64,000 bases of DNA from Obscuribacter phosphatis_A (GTDB lineage: Bacteria; Cyanobacteriota; Vampirovibrionia; Obscuribacterales; Obscuribacteraceae), in the NCBI GenBank assembly GCA_017303615.1, contig JAFLCK010000005.1, forward strand, positions 122,334 to 186,333, in the 5' to 3' direction. The notes beneath the pieces are model-generated. The model ran no database searches. It saw nothing but the letters and a program-made list of their open reading frames with translations, and was not told the origin of the DNA. How positions within the stretch are numbered: the stretch's first letter is position 1; each line of letters starts with the position of its first letter. Shown piece by piece: positions 43,626-51,974 of the stretch. The translations under genes and the position numbers were made by a program.

Positions 43626-44495
43626 ATGATGCTGGATCATTTACACGATATTGACTGGGCAGAGGCTGCCACAGATCAGGTCTTGCTTAATCTTAAAGAG
43701 TCACTGACCAAACCGGTGGTCAATGGCAGAGAGTTTCCTCGTTTTCCCGAGCCGGAATTACAGCTACTTATAAATGGTTGCAGCGGTGAGTCGGCCTTGA
43801 TGGAGGCATTTCCCTTTTATAAGAGAATTTTGGGCTATGCCGAAGCACTGGGAATAAAAGTGGAAAAGAAAACCCGAGTTTTAGACCTTGGCTGCGGCTG
43901 GGGTCGCCATATGCGCTTTTTTTGGCAGTTGGTAGATGGTGAAAACTTGTATGGTGCCGATATTGATCCAAAGTTCATTGCCCTCTGCAAAGATCTATTC
44001 CCCAGCGGTAATTTCATCAATAACGATCGTGAACCACCCCTGCCTTTAGAGACTGACAGTTTTGATATTGTCTGGTCGTATTCTGTTTTTACGCACATAA
44101 ATGAAGAATACAATTTGAAGTGGATGAAAGAGATTCACAGAGTGCTTAGAAAAGGCGGCATGTTCATTCTGACCACGCAGGGACGTGATTTCATCAAGTT
44201 TTGCTATTCTTTTGCCGGTCAAAGTACCTTTGAGCATGAATGGTTTAAATTGTTGGCTCAAATTTTTAAGTCACCGCAAGAAGTAGAAGCGGCCAATAAA
44301 AATTTTGAGCGTGGACTTTTTCAGTATTTCCGCATCGGTGGCGGTGGCGGACCGAGAGACGATTCTTTCTATGGTGAAGCAGTAGTGCCGCGCAAATTCT
44401 TTGTGGACAACTGGTCTCAACACTTTCGCATTGTGGATTTTTATGATCCGCGCAACCAAAATCAGCAGGCAGTAATTGTGGCGCAAAAATTATGA
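43626..44495 (+). CDS. Class I SAM-dependent methyltransferase
   Basis: 289 residues, start ATG at 43626 (another ATG follows directly). Motif I is VLDLGCGWGRHMRFF (about 84-98), motif II NLYGADIDPKFIALCKDLFP, then FDIVWSYSVFTHINEEYNLKWMKEI and LRKGGMFILTTQG, typical of small-molecule methyltransferases. It differs from the two CmcI-like proteins. The stop overlaps the start of the radical SAM gene (ATGA), indicating coupled translation of the two. Confidence 0.88.
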   Translation: MMLDHLHDIDWAEAATDQVLLNLKESLTKPVVNGREFPRFPEPELQLLINGCSGESALMEAFPFYKRILGYAEALGIKVEKKTRVLDLGCGWGRHMRFFWQLVDGENLYGADIDPKFIALCKDLFPSGNFINNDREPPLPLETDSFDIVWSYSVFTHINEEYNLKWMKEIHRVLRKGGMFILTTQGRDFIKFCYSFAGQSTFEHEWFKLLAQIFKSPQEVEAANKNFERGLFQYFRIGGGGGPRDDSFYGEAVVPRKFFVDNWSQHFRIVDFYDPRNQNQQAVIVAQKL

Positions 44496-45772
44496 GCAAT
44501 AAAAGCGTAGAAAAAAAGCCAACTTATCTTTTGACAGTAGGCATAACAGGCTCATGCAATCTGCGTTGTCCTTCTTGTGCTGCCGGCAATATGGACGAAA
44601 TCAATCGACCAGGGCAATATATGAGTGTCGATACTTATCGAGAGTTGCTCGTCAAAGCCACCAGCGAAGCCGAGATTTCAGCTGTCTGTCTCTTTATCAC
44701 CACAGAACCGCTTCTGCATCCACAACTAAATGAGATTGTGCGCATAACAAGTACATTCGGCATTCCTTGCATGGTCAGCACCAATCTCAATCTTTTGCCG
44801 CGCGATCTAGATGACTTTTTTGCGGCTAATCCTGCCTCTATTCGTGTTTCTGTTTCAGGTTATTTTCAAGAGACTTATGAAAAGAATCATCGGGGCGGCA
44901 AGATCGATAGAGTAAAAGAAAATATCAAAGTGATGGCCGAAGCCTGGCAGCGAAGCGGCAAGAAAGCGCATTTTGAGGTGCATTATCATCGCTATATCGG
45001 CAATCTCGACGAAGAGATTCTCATGAAGAGATTTGCCCATAGCCTCGGCTTAGAATTCACCACCAACTGGGCAGGCTTTCATCCCTATGAAAAGACCCTG
45101 GCTGAGTTTGAGCCAAATCTTGGACTGGCTGAATTTACAGAGGAAGACCGCAAAGTCTTGAAGAGTTTGCCCTTGATCAATAGTGAGTCAGTCAAGGGCA
45201 GCCCCCATTTCAAACTTCTAGAGAAATACAATAAGCTGCCCTGCCCGATTCAGTCATCTTATTTGTTTGTAGACTGGCGCGGCGAGAACCAGCTATGCTG
45301 CGCCATGGGCGATACCGAGAAGTTTAGGTTGGGCAGCTATTTTGATAGCACTTTAGAAGAACTGCAAAAGATCAAGGATGAGCATGAGATTTGCCGCGCC
45401 TGCAAGCAACACAATGGACATGTGAATATTTTGCTTGGTTATCAGGACATAGCCATGAAACAAATAGATCAGATCTGTTTCAATCATGTTCTCGATCATT
45501 ATGCCGCTGAGGGCTATGACCTGAGACGGGCTGTGCAAGGTCCTGATACTAAGAGTCATGCCGGTTCGGCAGATGCTGTCTTGCCTGCCACCCATCTCAG
45601 AGACCATGATTCTGAATACAACGGCTTAGTGGAACTTTTGCAACAGCAACTCTCTGAAGAGAAAGCGAAGAGTAAACAGCTAAGCCAGAAAGTAGAAGAG
45701 CTTGAGGCAGCTTTGGCTCGCAGAGAGGCGCTTAGTGCACCGCAGATTTTGCGTAATCTAGATAGTGACTAA
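44492..45772 (+). CDS. Radical SAM/SPASM protein, paralogue of 36603-37745
   Basis: 426 residues. The cluster motif C22-x3-C26-x2-C29 occurs in GSCNLRCPSCAAGN. The C-terminal cysteine-rich segment (CPIQSSYLFVDW, LCCAMGDTEKFRLGSYF, EICRACKQHNG) fits a SPASM auxiliary cluster, and a coiled-coil tail ends the protein. Sequence correspondence with 36603-37745 is strong through the barrel (RVKENIKVMAEAW against KVKENIELLAKYW; YHRYIGNLDEE against FHRYLGNLDDE). It is the last gene of the plus-strand arm, followed by a bidirectional terminator. Substrate unknown. Confidence 0.88.
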   Translation: MSNKSVEKKPTYLLTVGITGSCNLRCPSCAAGNMDEINRPGQYMSVDTYRELLVKATSEAEISAVCLFITTEPLLHPQLNEIVRITSTFGIPCMVSTNLNLLPRDLDDFFAANPASIRVSVSGYFQETYEKNHRGGKIDRVKENIKVMAEAWQRSGKKAHFEVHYHRYIGNLDEEILMKRFAHSLGLEFTTNWAGFHPYEKTLAEFEPNLGLAEFTEEDRKVLKSLPLINSESVKGSPHFKLLEKYNKLPCPIQSSYLFVDWRGENQLCCAMGDTEKFRLGSYFDSTLEELQKIKDEHEICRACKQHNGHVNILLGYQDIAMKQIDQICFNHVLDHYAAEGYDLRRAVQGPDTKSHAGSADAVLPATHLRDHDSEYNGLVELLQQQLSEEKAKSKQLSQKVEELEAALARREALSAPQILRNLDSD

Positions 45773-45776
45773 ATAA

Positions 45777-45807
45777 AAGACCGGTAACTGAAGAAATTAC
45801 CGGTCTT
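45777..45807. terminator. Bidirectional terminator between convergent genes
   Basis: A perfect 11-base stem AAGACCGGTAA (45777-45787) with TTACCGGTCTT (45797-45807), loop of 9. On the minus strand it is followed by a T-rich stretch (TTTATTT), on the plus strand by GCTTTG. It separates the glycan cluster from the degenerate GGDEF gene. Confidence 0.88.
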
Positions 45808-45827
45808 GCTTTGAAATTTGAGCTTGT

Positions 45828-46562
45828 CTAGGCTTGGGTTGCCGCTGTAACAGTCTGATTGCCGCCTGAAGCATTGGCTTTATTGGCAGCATCTATTGCA
45901 GACTGCAAGAGGTCTTCAGCCTTGAGGGCATTACCCGGATAGCCGGCTATACCTTGAGAGACTGTGACATGCCAGTTTTGACCAACATCTGAGACGCGCT
46001 CCAGCATTATTTTGCTGCGAATACGCTCAGCCAAGACCGAAACTCCTTTAGGGTCGGTCTCAGGGCAAATTACTAGGAAGGTATCGGTGTCGTAGCGGGC
46101 CGGAATGTCCACGTCGCGAACTTTGCTCATGATGAAGTTGGCAGTACCCTTGAGAATGGAATCAAAGGTGTTTTGACCATGGGTCTTGCCGGCTTTGGTT
46201 AGTTCATCTACTTTAATGACCAAGATGCCGAGAGAATGCTTGTAGCGCTTGGTGCGCTTCAACTCGTCCCTTAGTATGCGGGTGACTGTGTTGCGATTGT
46301 AAAGTTCAGTAACCGAATCAAGTAAGGCGATACGCTCAGCTTCTTGTTGGTCACCCTTAGAGGTGCCGATGGTGGATTGAACATTAGACAGGTAAGAGCC
46401 TTGTTCCAGCTCTTTGTAGCGGCTGTGGGCATCACCTTGAGGCTTGACCGGCTGGTTGACACTGCCGGTGTTTCTGAGCTGATTCAACTTCTGCCTGAAG
46501 AGACCTTCTCTAGCAAATAAAGGAACCTGGTCTTTGTCGAAGGTTGGCATCGTATTCCTCAC
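45828..46562 (-). CDS. Second degenerate GGDEF-domain protein with intact inhibitory-site motif
   Basis: 244 residues, cytoplasmic; an in-frame ATG five codons in is an alternative start. The N-terminal 75 or so residues are flexible with no sensor domain. The GGDEF fold begins at LLDSVTELYNRNTVTRILRD (80-99); RTKRYKHSLGIL (103-114) matches the equivalent segment of the protein at 21497. The active-site residues are DTDTF (158-162) instead of GGDEF, so cyclase activity is unlikely. The RxxD inhibitory motif is kept (RDVD, 149-152). This is most simply read as a c-di-GMP-binding effector. The gene lies at the edge of the glycan cluster. Confidence 0.85.
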   Translation of the reverse strand: MRNTMPTFDKDQVPLFAREGLFRQKLNQLRNTGSVNQPVKPQGDAHSRYKELEQGSYLSNVQSTIGTSKGDQQEAERIALLDSVTELYNRNTVTRILRDELKRTKRYKHSLGILVIKVDELTKAGKTHGQNTFDSILKGTANFIMSKVRDVDIPARYDTDTFLVICPETDPKGVSVLAERIRSKIMLERVSDVGQNWHVTVSQGIAGYPGNALKAEDLLQSAIDAANKANASGGNQTVTAATQA

Positions 46563-47065
46563 AAGTCGCCGACTAACTAATACCGACTAACTAAAACAGA
46601 TCGTCAGACAATATTTATATCATATCCCTCGCTTGTCAATAGGTGCTGTTGTTTTAACTACAAAAGCGAAGCTGGCAAGGGGGAAATTAACCACCGCTAA
46701 TTATCTGACTGTTGGTCCCTATGGTTGACCGGCACACCGCGGAGTAATTCGAGCCTGCCGGATATGACACCGCAATTGGTGCGCAGTACGTGAATATTAT
46801 CTCTATCAATGAGTTAATTCTCAGTGACAAACATAAAAAATCTTGGCAGAGCTATCACTTGAAATCTCCTCGATCTCTGAATAATGTCTCTATGAGGGAT
46901 TTTTAGACCATGTTGTATATATATTTTTGTCTTAAGCAAGCCTCTTGACGGCCGTCGATATATGTTCGACTATATGCGAGTACGCTAAAGAAGTTTGCTT
47001 ATGACCACTTGTGATCTTCTTACAGCAAAGCCACCCGGCTCATGCCAAGGGGAAGTTTCTAGAAG
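46563..47065. other. Intergenic region with a likely minus-strand promoter
   Basis: 503 bases between the diverging genes. On the minus strand a consensus TTGACA (TGTCAA at 46634-46639 on the plus strand) is followed by an AT-rich stretch (46607-46622 region) fitting a promoter for the GGDEF gene. Near 46566-46592 there are two copies of CCGACTAACTAA. A TTGACG at 46945-46950 could belong to the plus-strand promoter, but the -10 is poor. No gene or recognisable riboswitch is seen. Confidence 0.5.
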
Positions 47066-47797
47066 ATGCTGAAAGTCGCAAGATCAAAAAAAGCCGCTTT
47101 ACTATTGATGGTATCGCTGGCGGTGAGTCTCCAAGTCGGTCTGCCTGCTCAGTCACAAAGAGTGCATAACGTCACCAAAGGCATAACCCCAGAAGTTTCA
47201 ACAGCCACACCAGAAGAGCGCAAAAAGCTTGATAAAGGCGAGGTCGTAGTCGGTCTCAAAGATGTCGGCAGCACCAAGTTTGTCATGGGAAAAATTGTCA
47301 TAGATCAGTCGCCCGACAAAGTCTGGCCGATCATGGTCAATCCCTTTGAGTTTAGAGGCAGAATTTCGCCCCGTGTGAAAAATGTGGAAGTGATGACGGA
47401 TCAAAGTCACCTTTCAGTCTTGCGCATGACTATGGATACCAATCCCTTGCCCCTCTTGCCCCAACTTTCGTATACAGTCGAATCTCGCTATGAGCAAGAC
47501 GAGCAAGGCGGCAGAATAGAATTTAGAAGAATTGCAGGTACTCTAAAAGATTTTCGCGGCTATTGGGAAATGAGCCCTACCTGCGGTGGCACCAAAACCG
47601 AACTTACATATAGTATGTATTTAGATCCAGGTTTCTTCGTGCCTCAGTGGATTGTGCGCGAGGGCGTCAAGAGTGAATTGCCTCGCACCCTCTTGGCTCT
47701 GCGCAGACGGATCAAAGATGTCTACGAAGAAAAGGCCAGACCGGAAGCTCATAATATTTTGGCAGCCAATATAAGCGCCCATCATACTGTTCACTAA
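47066..47797 (+). CDS. Exported SRPBCC (START-like) domain protein
   Basis: 243 residues with a signal peptide (ALLLMVSLAVSLQVGLPAQS). The mature part fits the SRPBCC/polyketide-cyclase fold, which binds hydrophobic ligands in a deep cavity: VMGKIVIDQSPDKVWPIMVNP at the start of the domain, then VKNVEVMTD, a RFxxxxGTLKDFRGYWEM stretch and the C-terminal helix VREGVKSELPRTLLALRRRI. Related proteins occur widely in cyanobacteria and relatives; ligand unknown. The start ATG at 47066 follows a GA-rich leader. Confidence 0.85.
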   Translation: MLKVARSKKAALLLMVSLAVSLQVGLPAQSQRVHNVTKGITPEVSTATPEERKKLDKGEVVVGLKDVGSTKFVMGKIVIDQSPDKVWPIMVNPFEFRGRISPRVKNVEVMTDQSHLSVLRMTMDTNPLPLLPQLSYTVESRYEQDEQGGRIEFRRIAGTLKDFRGYWEMSPTCGGTKTELTYSMYLDPGFFVPQWIVREGVKSELPRTLLALRRRIKDVYEEKARPEAHNILAANISAHHTVH

Positions 47798-47867
47798 AGT
47801 ACTGTCTCGTTCTTTAAAGTCATAGAGTAAATCGGAAGCTTCAGTCTTTGTTTGCTAGCGAGGAGGT

Positions 47868-48380
47868 ATGGGCGCCGATATTATAGGCTGGCGAAACTGT
47901 TCACTGCAAAGAGAAAACGGCAGAGATGGCTTTTTCTGGAATCCGGTGGACGGGGTGTTCGAAGAGCTCGTTTTCAATTACTTTTGCTTGCAGCTTCCCG
48001 TCAAAGATTCTATCTGTGACCAGCTCTACCAGGATTTTGTTTCCAAGTTACCATCTTCCAACACTTCTTGGCATAGAATGCGCGGCAATAGCCAGCAGGG
48101 CGGACTTGCCTCTCTGACTGTTCCACTAAAGTTCGAGTGGATTTGCGATGGTTCCAAGCGCTATTTCGACAGTGCGCAAATGCTCGGCGCCCTTTTTCTC
48201 GAACTTGACAATAAAGCCCTAGTTGTCGGCTACACCAGCTTTTGGATGGAACTTGTCAAATTTGGGCGTGACGTCAGAAACTCTCGCACTCTTGACGAGA
48301 TCAGAGCTCTTCTGCCAATGCTTGTTGCCATGGTTCCAATCGCCGTCAACGAAGGCGGCATCATAGTCGTTGATGGCTAA
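47868..48380 (+). CDS. Protein of unknown function
   Basis: 170 residues, not recognised. No signal peptide or membrane segment. The protein is mixed alpha/beta, Trp- and Phe-rich, with five Cys that form no metal motif. A textbook AGGAGGT lies only one base from the ATG at 47868, too close for normal initiation; no better start was found, so the true start may be mis-assigned. Gap of 70 bases after the SRPBCC gene on the same strand. Confidence 0.6.
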   Translation: MGADIIGWRNCSLQRENGRDGFFWNPVDGVFEELVFNYFCLQLPVKDSICDQLYQDFVSKLPSSNTSWHRMRGNSQQGGLASLTVPLKFEWICDGSKRYFDSAQMLGALFLELDNKALVVGYTSFWMELVKFGRDVRNSRTLDEIRALLPMLVAMVPIAVNEGGIIVVDG

Positions 48381-48416
48381 ACCGGGTCAAGAGAGTTGTC
48401 CTAAGTCAGTAGGTCT

Positions 48417-50063
48417 CTAATTTGATTCCGTCACTGTCGGCGCCTTATCAGCCTTATTCTCTTCTTTCGAATTGGCTTCTTTTATATTGACTCTTCTAAG
48501 TCTCTCAATTAGATCGGCTATGACTATGCGTACATCACTGACCGAAGCCTTGTGACCATTGACAAGAACCGTGACGGCAAGTTTCTTGCCCTGGGCTGTA
48601 TCGAGCACGCCGGTTATACCGCGCACGGTCTCCATGGCTCCGGTTTTAAATCTAAATCTACCGCTTTCACCTTTGCCCGCACCTTGGCTGCGCAGAAGAT
48701 CAAGATATTCAGGATGCTTCTGCGCCATATAACGCAGCACTAGATTTAGTGCATGGGGCGTGACCGAATTTTTTCTAGAAAGTCCGCAGCCGTCAAACAA
48801 AATCACCTCGGCATTTGGCACTGCGATAGACGAAAGCCACTGTCCAATGCGAGCTAGCCCTCGCTCCTCAAGGTCTGAGGTTCTCTTTGATGCCAACTTG
48901 CCCCCGCCTTGTTTGTCGGCATTAAGACCTATCTGGGCAATTGTCCTGAGAAACTGCTGGGCATAAAGATTATCGCTTTCATAAAGACAAAGCTTGATTA
49001 GTTGGGGCAAGGGTTTAGAACTATGCTCAGCCAAGACCAAGGTCGGTTGCTTGGCTAAGAAACCGGGCACCTTGCTGTCTCTCAAAATACGCCGGTCAAA
49101 TTCAACGCCGCTTTCAGCCAGGGTGCTAGAGAACAAAGCCAAGTTGAAGGCGGTAGGGTTAGCCACAACAAAAGGGCCATCTTTATGTACCTTTGGGTCA
49201 GGCTTGCCATTAGAACCAGAAGCGATACCACGGCAAAGTTTGGCGGTCTGAGTATTCTCATCAAAAATAAGAAAGGCACTGGCTAGATCGGCCGAGAGAA
49301 CACCGTCCAAAACTGAATTTAAGGATGAACCGCCGTCATCAATCTTTATAGTGCTCGGTATACCAGCTGAATAGGCAATATTTTTATCGACCACCAGACT
49401 AGAAGAAACCGGCATCCACTCTTGACCAAAGTCTTCCAAGAGCCAGTGCACATGAAAGTTGTCGGCACCATTATTTGGGCTCAGCTGATAGATCTTGCCC
49501 TTTACTGCTTGCAGTTTGACCCCGCTCTTGTCGCCATCAAAGTTACGCAAAGAGAGCACCAAAGATGCCAAATCACCGCGAGAAAAAGACGGGTCTTCGC
49601 TGGTCTCAAGAGCTAAATCACCATTTAAAACACCATCTTTTATTGTGCCGGCGGTGAGCAGTTTTGTTTTATAGACAAAGTCTCGACCGAGCAGATCATA
49701 AAGACAGGCGGTGGTAATTACTTTGGCGGTGGACGCCGGGGTATGTCTTTTGTCTCCACTAGACTGAAAAAGCACGGTGCCGGTGGCTAGGTCCATCACC
49801 TCAACACCGACCCGAGAATGCTTTATCTCGGGTCTATTGAGCCAAGTCTTGACAGCAAGATTAAGATCGCCGCCAATAGCAGCTTTTGCCGCCGCCTTAC
49901 CCGAATTCTGTTTCACTGAAGATTGCTTACCGACTCTTAGCTTTTTCTGAGCTTCTCTAGCCATTGCCTGACCTGGACAGGCGAAAGTCGAAATACCAAC
50001 TAGGCAAGCCAAACTGAAGAAAGATAAAGATGTAAGCAACGGCGACTTATGTGAACGTCTCAT
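48417..50063 (-). CDS. dacB: D-alanyl-D-alanine carboxypeptidase/endopeptidase (PBP4 type, S13)
   Basis: Trims or cleaves peptidoglycan cross-links in the periplasm. 548 residues with a signal sequence (LLTSLSFFSLACLVGIS). Active-site triad motifs: STAK at 111-114 (nucleophile Ser111), SDN in YESDNLYAQ (around 355-370) and KTG at 473-475. The long insertion between the first two motifs is typical of PBP4-class enzymes. The C-terminal 25 residues are charged and low-complexity. Its ATG shares a base with the stop of the upstream SDR gene (TAATG), so the two are translationally coupled. Confidence 0.93.
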   Translation of the reverse strand: MRRSHKSPLLTSLSFFSLACLVGISTFACPGQAMAREAQKKLRVGKQSSVKQNSGKAAAKAAIGGDLNLAVKTWLNRPEIKHSRVGVEVMDLATGTVLFQSSGDKRHTPASTAKVITTACLYDLLGRDFVYKTKLLTAGTIKDGVLNGDLALETSEDPSFSRGDLASLVLSLRNFDGDKSGVKLQAVKGKIYQLSPNNGADNFHVHWLLEDFGQEWMPVSSSLVVDKNIAYSAGIPSTIKIDDGGSSLNSVLDGVLSADLASAFLIFDENTQTAKLCRGIASGSNGKPDPKVHKDGPFVVANPTAFNLALFSSTLAESGVEFDRRILRDSKVPGFLAKQPTLVLAEHSSKPLPQLIKLCLYESDNLYAQQFLRTIAQIGLNADKQGGGKLASKRTSDLEERGLARIGQWLSSIAVPNAEVILFDGCGLSRKNSVTPHALNLVLRYMAQKHPEYLDLLRSQGAGKGESGRFRFKTGAMETVRGITGVLDTAQGKKLAVTVLVNGHKASVSDVRIVIADLIERLRRVNIKEANSKEENKADKAPTVTESN

Positions 50064-50857
50064 TAGCGGGCTGTCCAGCCGCCGTCTATTGGCATGCTAC
50101 TGCCGGTTATTGAACCAGCTAGGTCGCTTGCTAAAAATAGACAGAGAGCACCCAATTCATCTAAAGAAACAAAGCGATTTGAAGGTTGTTTCTCGCTTAT
50201 CAGCCTATGTCTGGCTTCATCAACTGTAATATCGTTGGCTGCTGCTATGGCTTCCACTTGTTTTTCCACCAAGGGAGTTTCGACCCAGCCGGGGCAGACA
50301 GCATTGCAGGTGATACCAGTGTCGGCGCATTCAAGTGCTACAACTTTTGTCAGCCCCACTATTCCGTGTTTGGCGGCTACATAGGCCGCCTTGTGGGTGC
50401 TGGCAACAAGACCATGCACCGAAGCGATATTGATGATTCGTCCCCAATTTTTAGCTTTCATCTTAGGCAGACTCATCCTAATTGTATGGAAAGCTGCCGA
50501 GAGGTTGATGGCAATAATTTGATCCCAGCGATCAACTGGGAAATCTTCCACAAGAGCGGTATGTTGAATACCGGCATTATTGACCAATACGTCTACACCG
50601 CCGAATTTTTCAATAGCCGCTTCGATAAAGTGCTCAACCTCTGTGGTGCGTGACATATCAGTGGGCAAGTGCACCACGTCTTTGGCACCAGCTTCTTTCA
50701 ATTCTTTGATTACCCCGGCAATCTCAGCTTCAGAGCCAAAACCGTTTATCGCCAGACTGAGATGCTTTTCGGCCATGGCTTTAGCGATTGCCTTACCGAT
50801 ACCACTGGTGGCACCAGTGATGACGGCGACTTTTGCCTGAGTCTTCAAAGAAGTCAT
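50063..50857 (-). CDS. SDR oxidoreductase, 3-hydroxybutyrate dehydrogenase-like
   Basis: 264-residue short-chain dehydrogenase. NAD(P)-binding TGATSGIG (14-21), NNAG (93-96), catalytic Ser146, Tyr159 and Lys163. The C-terminal half matches D-beta-hydroxybutyrate dehydrogenases (NAVCPGWVETPLVEKQV, EKQPSNRFV, GSSMPIDGGWTAR). It would interconvert 3-hydroxybutyrate and acetoacetate, as in polyhydroxybutyrate or ketone use; other 3-hydroxyacyl substrates are possible. It lies between a hotdog thioesterase and dacB on the same strand; the link with peptidoglycan is probably only transcriptional. Confidence 0.88.
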   Translation of the reverse strand: MTSLKTQAKVAVITGATSGIGKAIAKAMAEKHLSLAINGFGSEAEIAGVIKELKEAGAKDVVHLPTDMSRTTEVEHFIEAAIEKFGGVDVLVNNAGIQHTALVEDFPVDRWDQIIAINLSAAFHTIRMSLPKMKAKNWGRIINIASVHGLVASTHKAAYVAAKHGIVGLTKVVALECADTGITCNAVCPGWVETPLVEKQVEAIAAANDITVDEARHRLISEKQPSNRFVSLDELGALCLFLASDLAGSITGSSMPIDGGWTAR

Positions 50858-50878
50858 TTTTGTCTTTACCTCAATTTC

Positions 50879-51307
50879 CTATTTTTTCTCTTGCCAAGTC
50901 TTATAGGCTTCCACAATGCGAGGTGGAAGCCTACAAGGTCTGGCGGTCGTACTACTGATAAAAAGTCCCTGATGACTGGCTTCGGTGCAGATTTCACCAT
51001 TCACCAAAAAGCGTCCGCTAAAAGTCATGGTGGCAGCTGTGATATCACTTATCCACATTTCGCCCTTGGGTTTATCGAACAAGCGAATGGCACGCTTGTA
51101 CTTGATCTGACTGCCGGCAAGAATTGGCATATAGCCCTCTTGCATCAGTTCATCAAGGGGAAAATATTCTTCTAGAATCTTCAGTCGCAAATCTTCCAGC
51201 CAGCGGAAATAGCTGATATTGGAAACGTGCCCGGCATAATCTATATCGTAGGTCGATACCCTAACATCAAGGGTGACAGCCAGAAAACGATCAGTTTCTG
51301 CATTCAT
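50879..51307 (-). CDS. Hotdog-fold acyl-CoA thioesterase (4HBT type)
   Basis: 142 residues of the 4-hydroxybenzoyl-CoA thioesterase/YbgC group. The catalytic-loop segment is VSTYDIDYAGHVSNISYFRW, with D23 as the probable catalytic Asp. The strand IKYKRAIRLFDKPKGEMWIS and ATMTFSGRFLVNGEICTEAS follow the family layout. Substrate unknown; the neighbouring 3-hydroxybutyrate dehydrogenase suggests short-chain acyl-CoA metabolism. 21 bases upstream of the SDR gene, same strand. Confidence 0.88.
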   Translation of the reverse strand: MNAETDRFLAVTLDVRVSTYDIDYAGHVSNISYFRWLEDLRLKILEEYFPLDELMQEGYMPILAGSQIKYKRAIRLFDKPKGEMWISDITAATMTFSGRFLVNGEICTEASHQGLFISSTTARPCRLPPRIVEAYKTWQEKK

Positions 51308-51376
51308 TATGAAGAAAGAGTCTCACGAAGCAAGGGTTTCCACCTAGCGGTTAGCAGGCCTAATGATCATAACTCT

Positions 51377-51868
51377 TTAGGATATTTTTTTGTCGAGCAT
51401 CTTTTTATAGCGATTAGCATGAAAAGCCTCGACATGTTTGAAAGCCTTAAATCTCTTGGCTGCCTTGTAGAATCTCTCGGCATGTTCTTTAGATTCTTGC
51501 GCTTGTTCGATAAATTCGCCGGCGGCATCTAGGTGACCTTCTTCGACCGCCTCTCTTTCGAACTGGGGATACATAACTTCGGTCTCGTACATTTCACCTT
51601 CATAGGCTAATTGCAAGAGTTTTGCCGTGGTCATGCCCTCTAGGGGATAAATGAGCTCAAGATGGGCGAAGGCATGGCTAGTTTCCTCATTGGCAGTTTT
51701 CTCGAAAAGAGCGGCCACTTCTTCATCACCCAGCTGTCTGGCTAATTTGGCGAAGTATAGATATTTACGATTAGCCATAGATTCTCCGGCAAAGGCTTGT
51801 TCAAGATTACGTGAAGTCAAATCTGTCTTGGGATTTACCTTGCTGTCGTTTTTATCTGTAGTATTCAT
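51377..51868 (-). CDS. Rubrerythrin-type diiron protein without rubredoxin domain
   Basis: Peroxide-scavenging ferritin-like protein. 163 residues hold only the four-helix bundle: E29 (AGES), E62 and H65 (EETSH), E92/E95 (GEMYE), and E125/E128 with H129 (ESKEH) supply the diiron ligands. The C-terminal CxxC rubredoxin domain of classical rubrerythrin is absent, so an external electron donor is needed (candidate: the ferredoxin at 17973, inferred only). AAAGGAGGT is placed properly before the ATG at 51868. A strong promoter overlapped by a PerR-like palindrome lies upstream. Confidence 0.93.
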   Translation of the reverse strand: MNTTDKNDSKVNPKTDLTSRNLEQAFAGESMANRKYLYFAKLARQLGDEEVAALFEKTANEETSHAFAHLELIYPLEGMTTAKLLQLAYEGEMYETEVMYPQFEREAVEEGHLDAAGEFIEQAQESKEHAERFYKAAKRFKAFKHVEAFHANRYKKMLDKKIS

Positions 51869-51895
51869 GTCTACCTCCTTTGGATAGTTCTATAA

Positions 51896-51910
51896 ATAGA
51901 CTCAGTCTAA
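51896..51910. promoter_or_regulatory. Second palindrome in the rubrerythrin leader
   Basis: TAGACT-C-AGTCTA (51897-51909) is a perfect 6-1-6 palindrome with the same half-site spacing as a 7-1-7 Fur-family box, between the start of transcription and the ribosome-binding site. Fit to the PerR consensus is weak (9 of 14). Confidence 0.5.
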
Positions 51911-51959
51911 TTAATGGTTAAAAATAAATCCGGCTGCTCGCTGCTTGCCGGTTATGTAT

Positions 51960-51974
51960 TTAGAATAGTTCTAA
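51960..51974. promoter_or_regulatory. PerR-like operator over the rubrerythrin promoter
   Basis: TTAGAATAGTTCTAA matches the 7-1-7 PerR box TTATAATNATTATAA at 12 of 14 fixed positions. It overlaps the -10 and adjacent spacer of the promoter at 51962-51990, so binding would block RNA polymerase. PerR control of rubrerythrin is established in other bacteria; here it is inferred. Confidence 0.72.

Noticed and set aside
35837..45772. Glycan cluster considered as a horizontally acquired island
   Set aside because: No integrase, transposase, tRNA or direct-repeat boundary is visible and base composition does not shift clearly; transfer cannot be argued from the sequence alone.
46945..46976. TTGACG with following TATATG as a promoter for the SRPBCC gene
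   Set aside because: Spacing of the only good -10-like hexamer is 20 bases, and the 17-base position gives a poor match.
46563..47065. Checked for a c-di-GMP (GEMM) riboswitch or other leader RNA near the degenerate GGDEF gene
   Set aside because: No GEMM core sequence or conserved tetraloop-receptor layout is visible on either strand.
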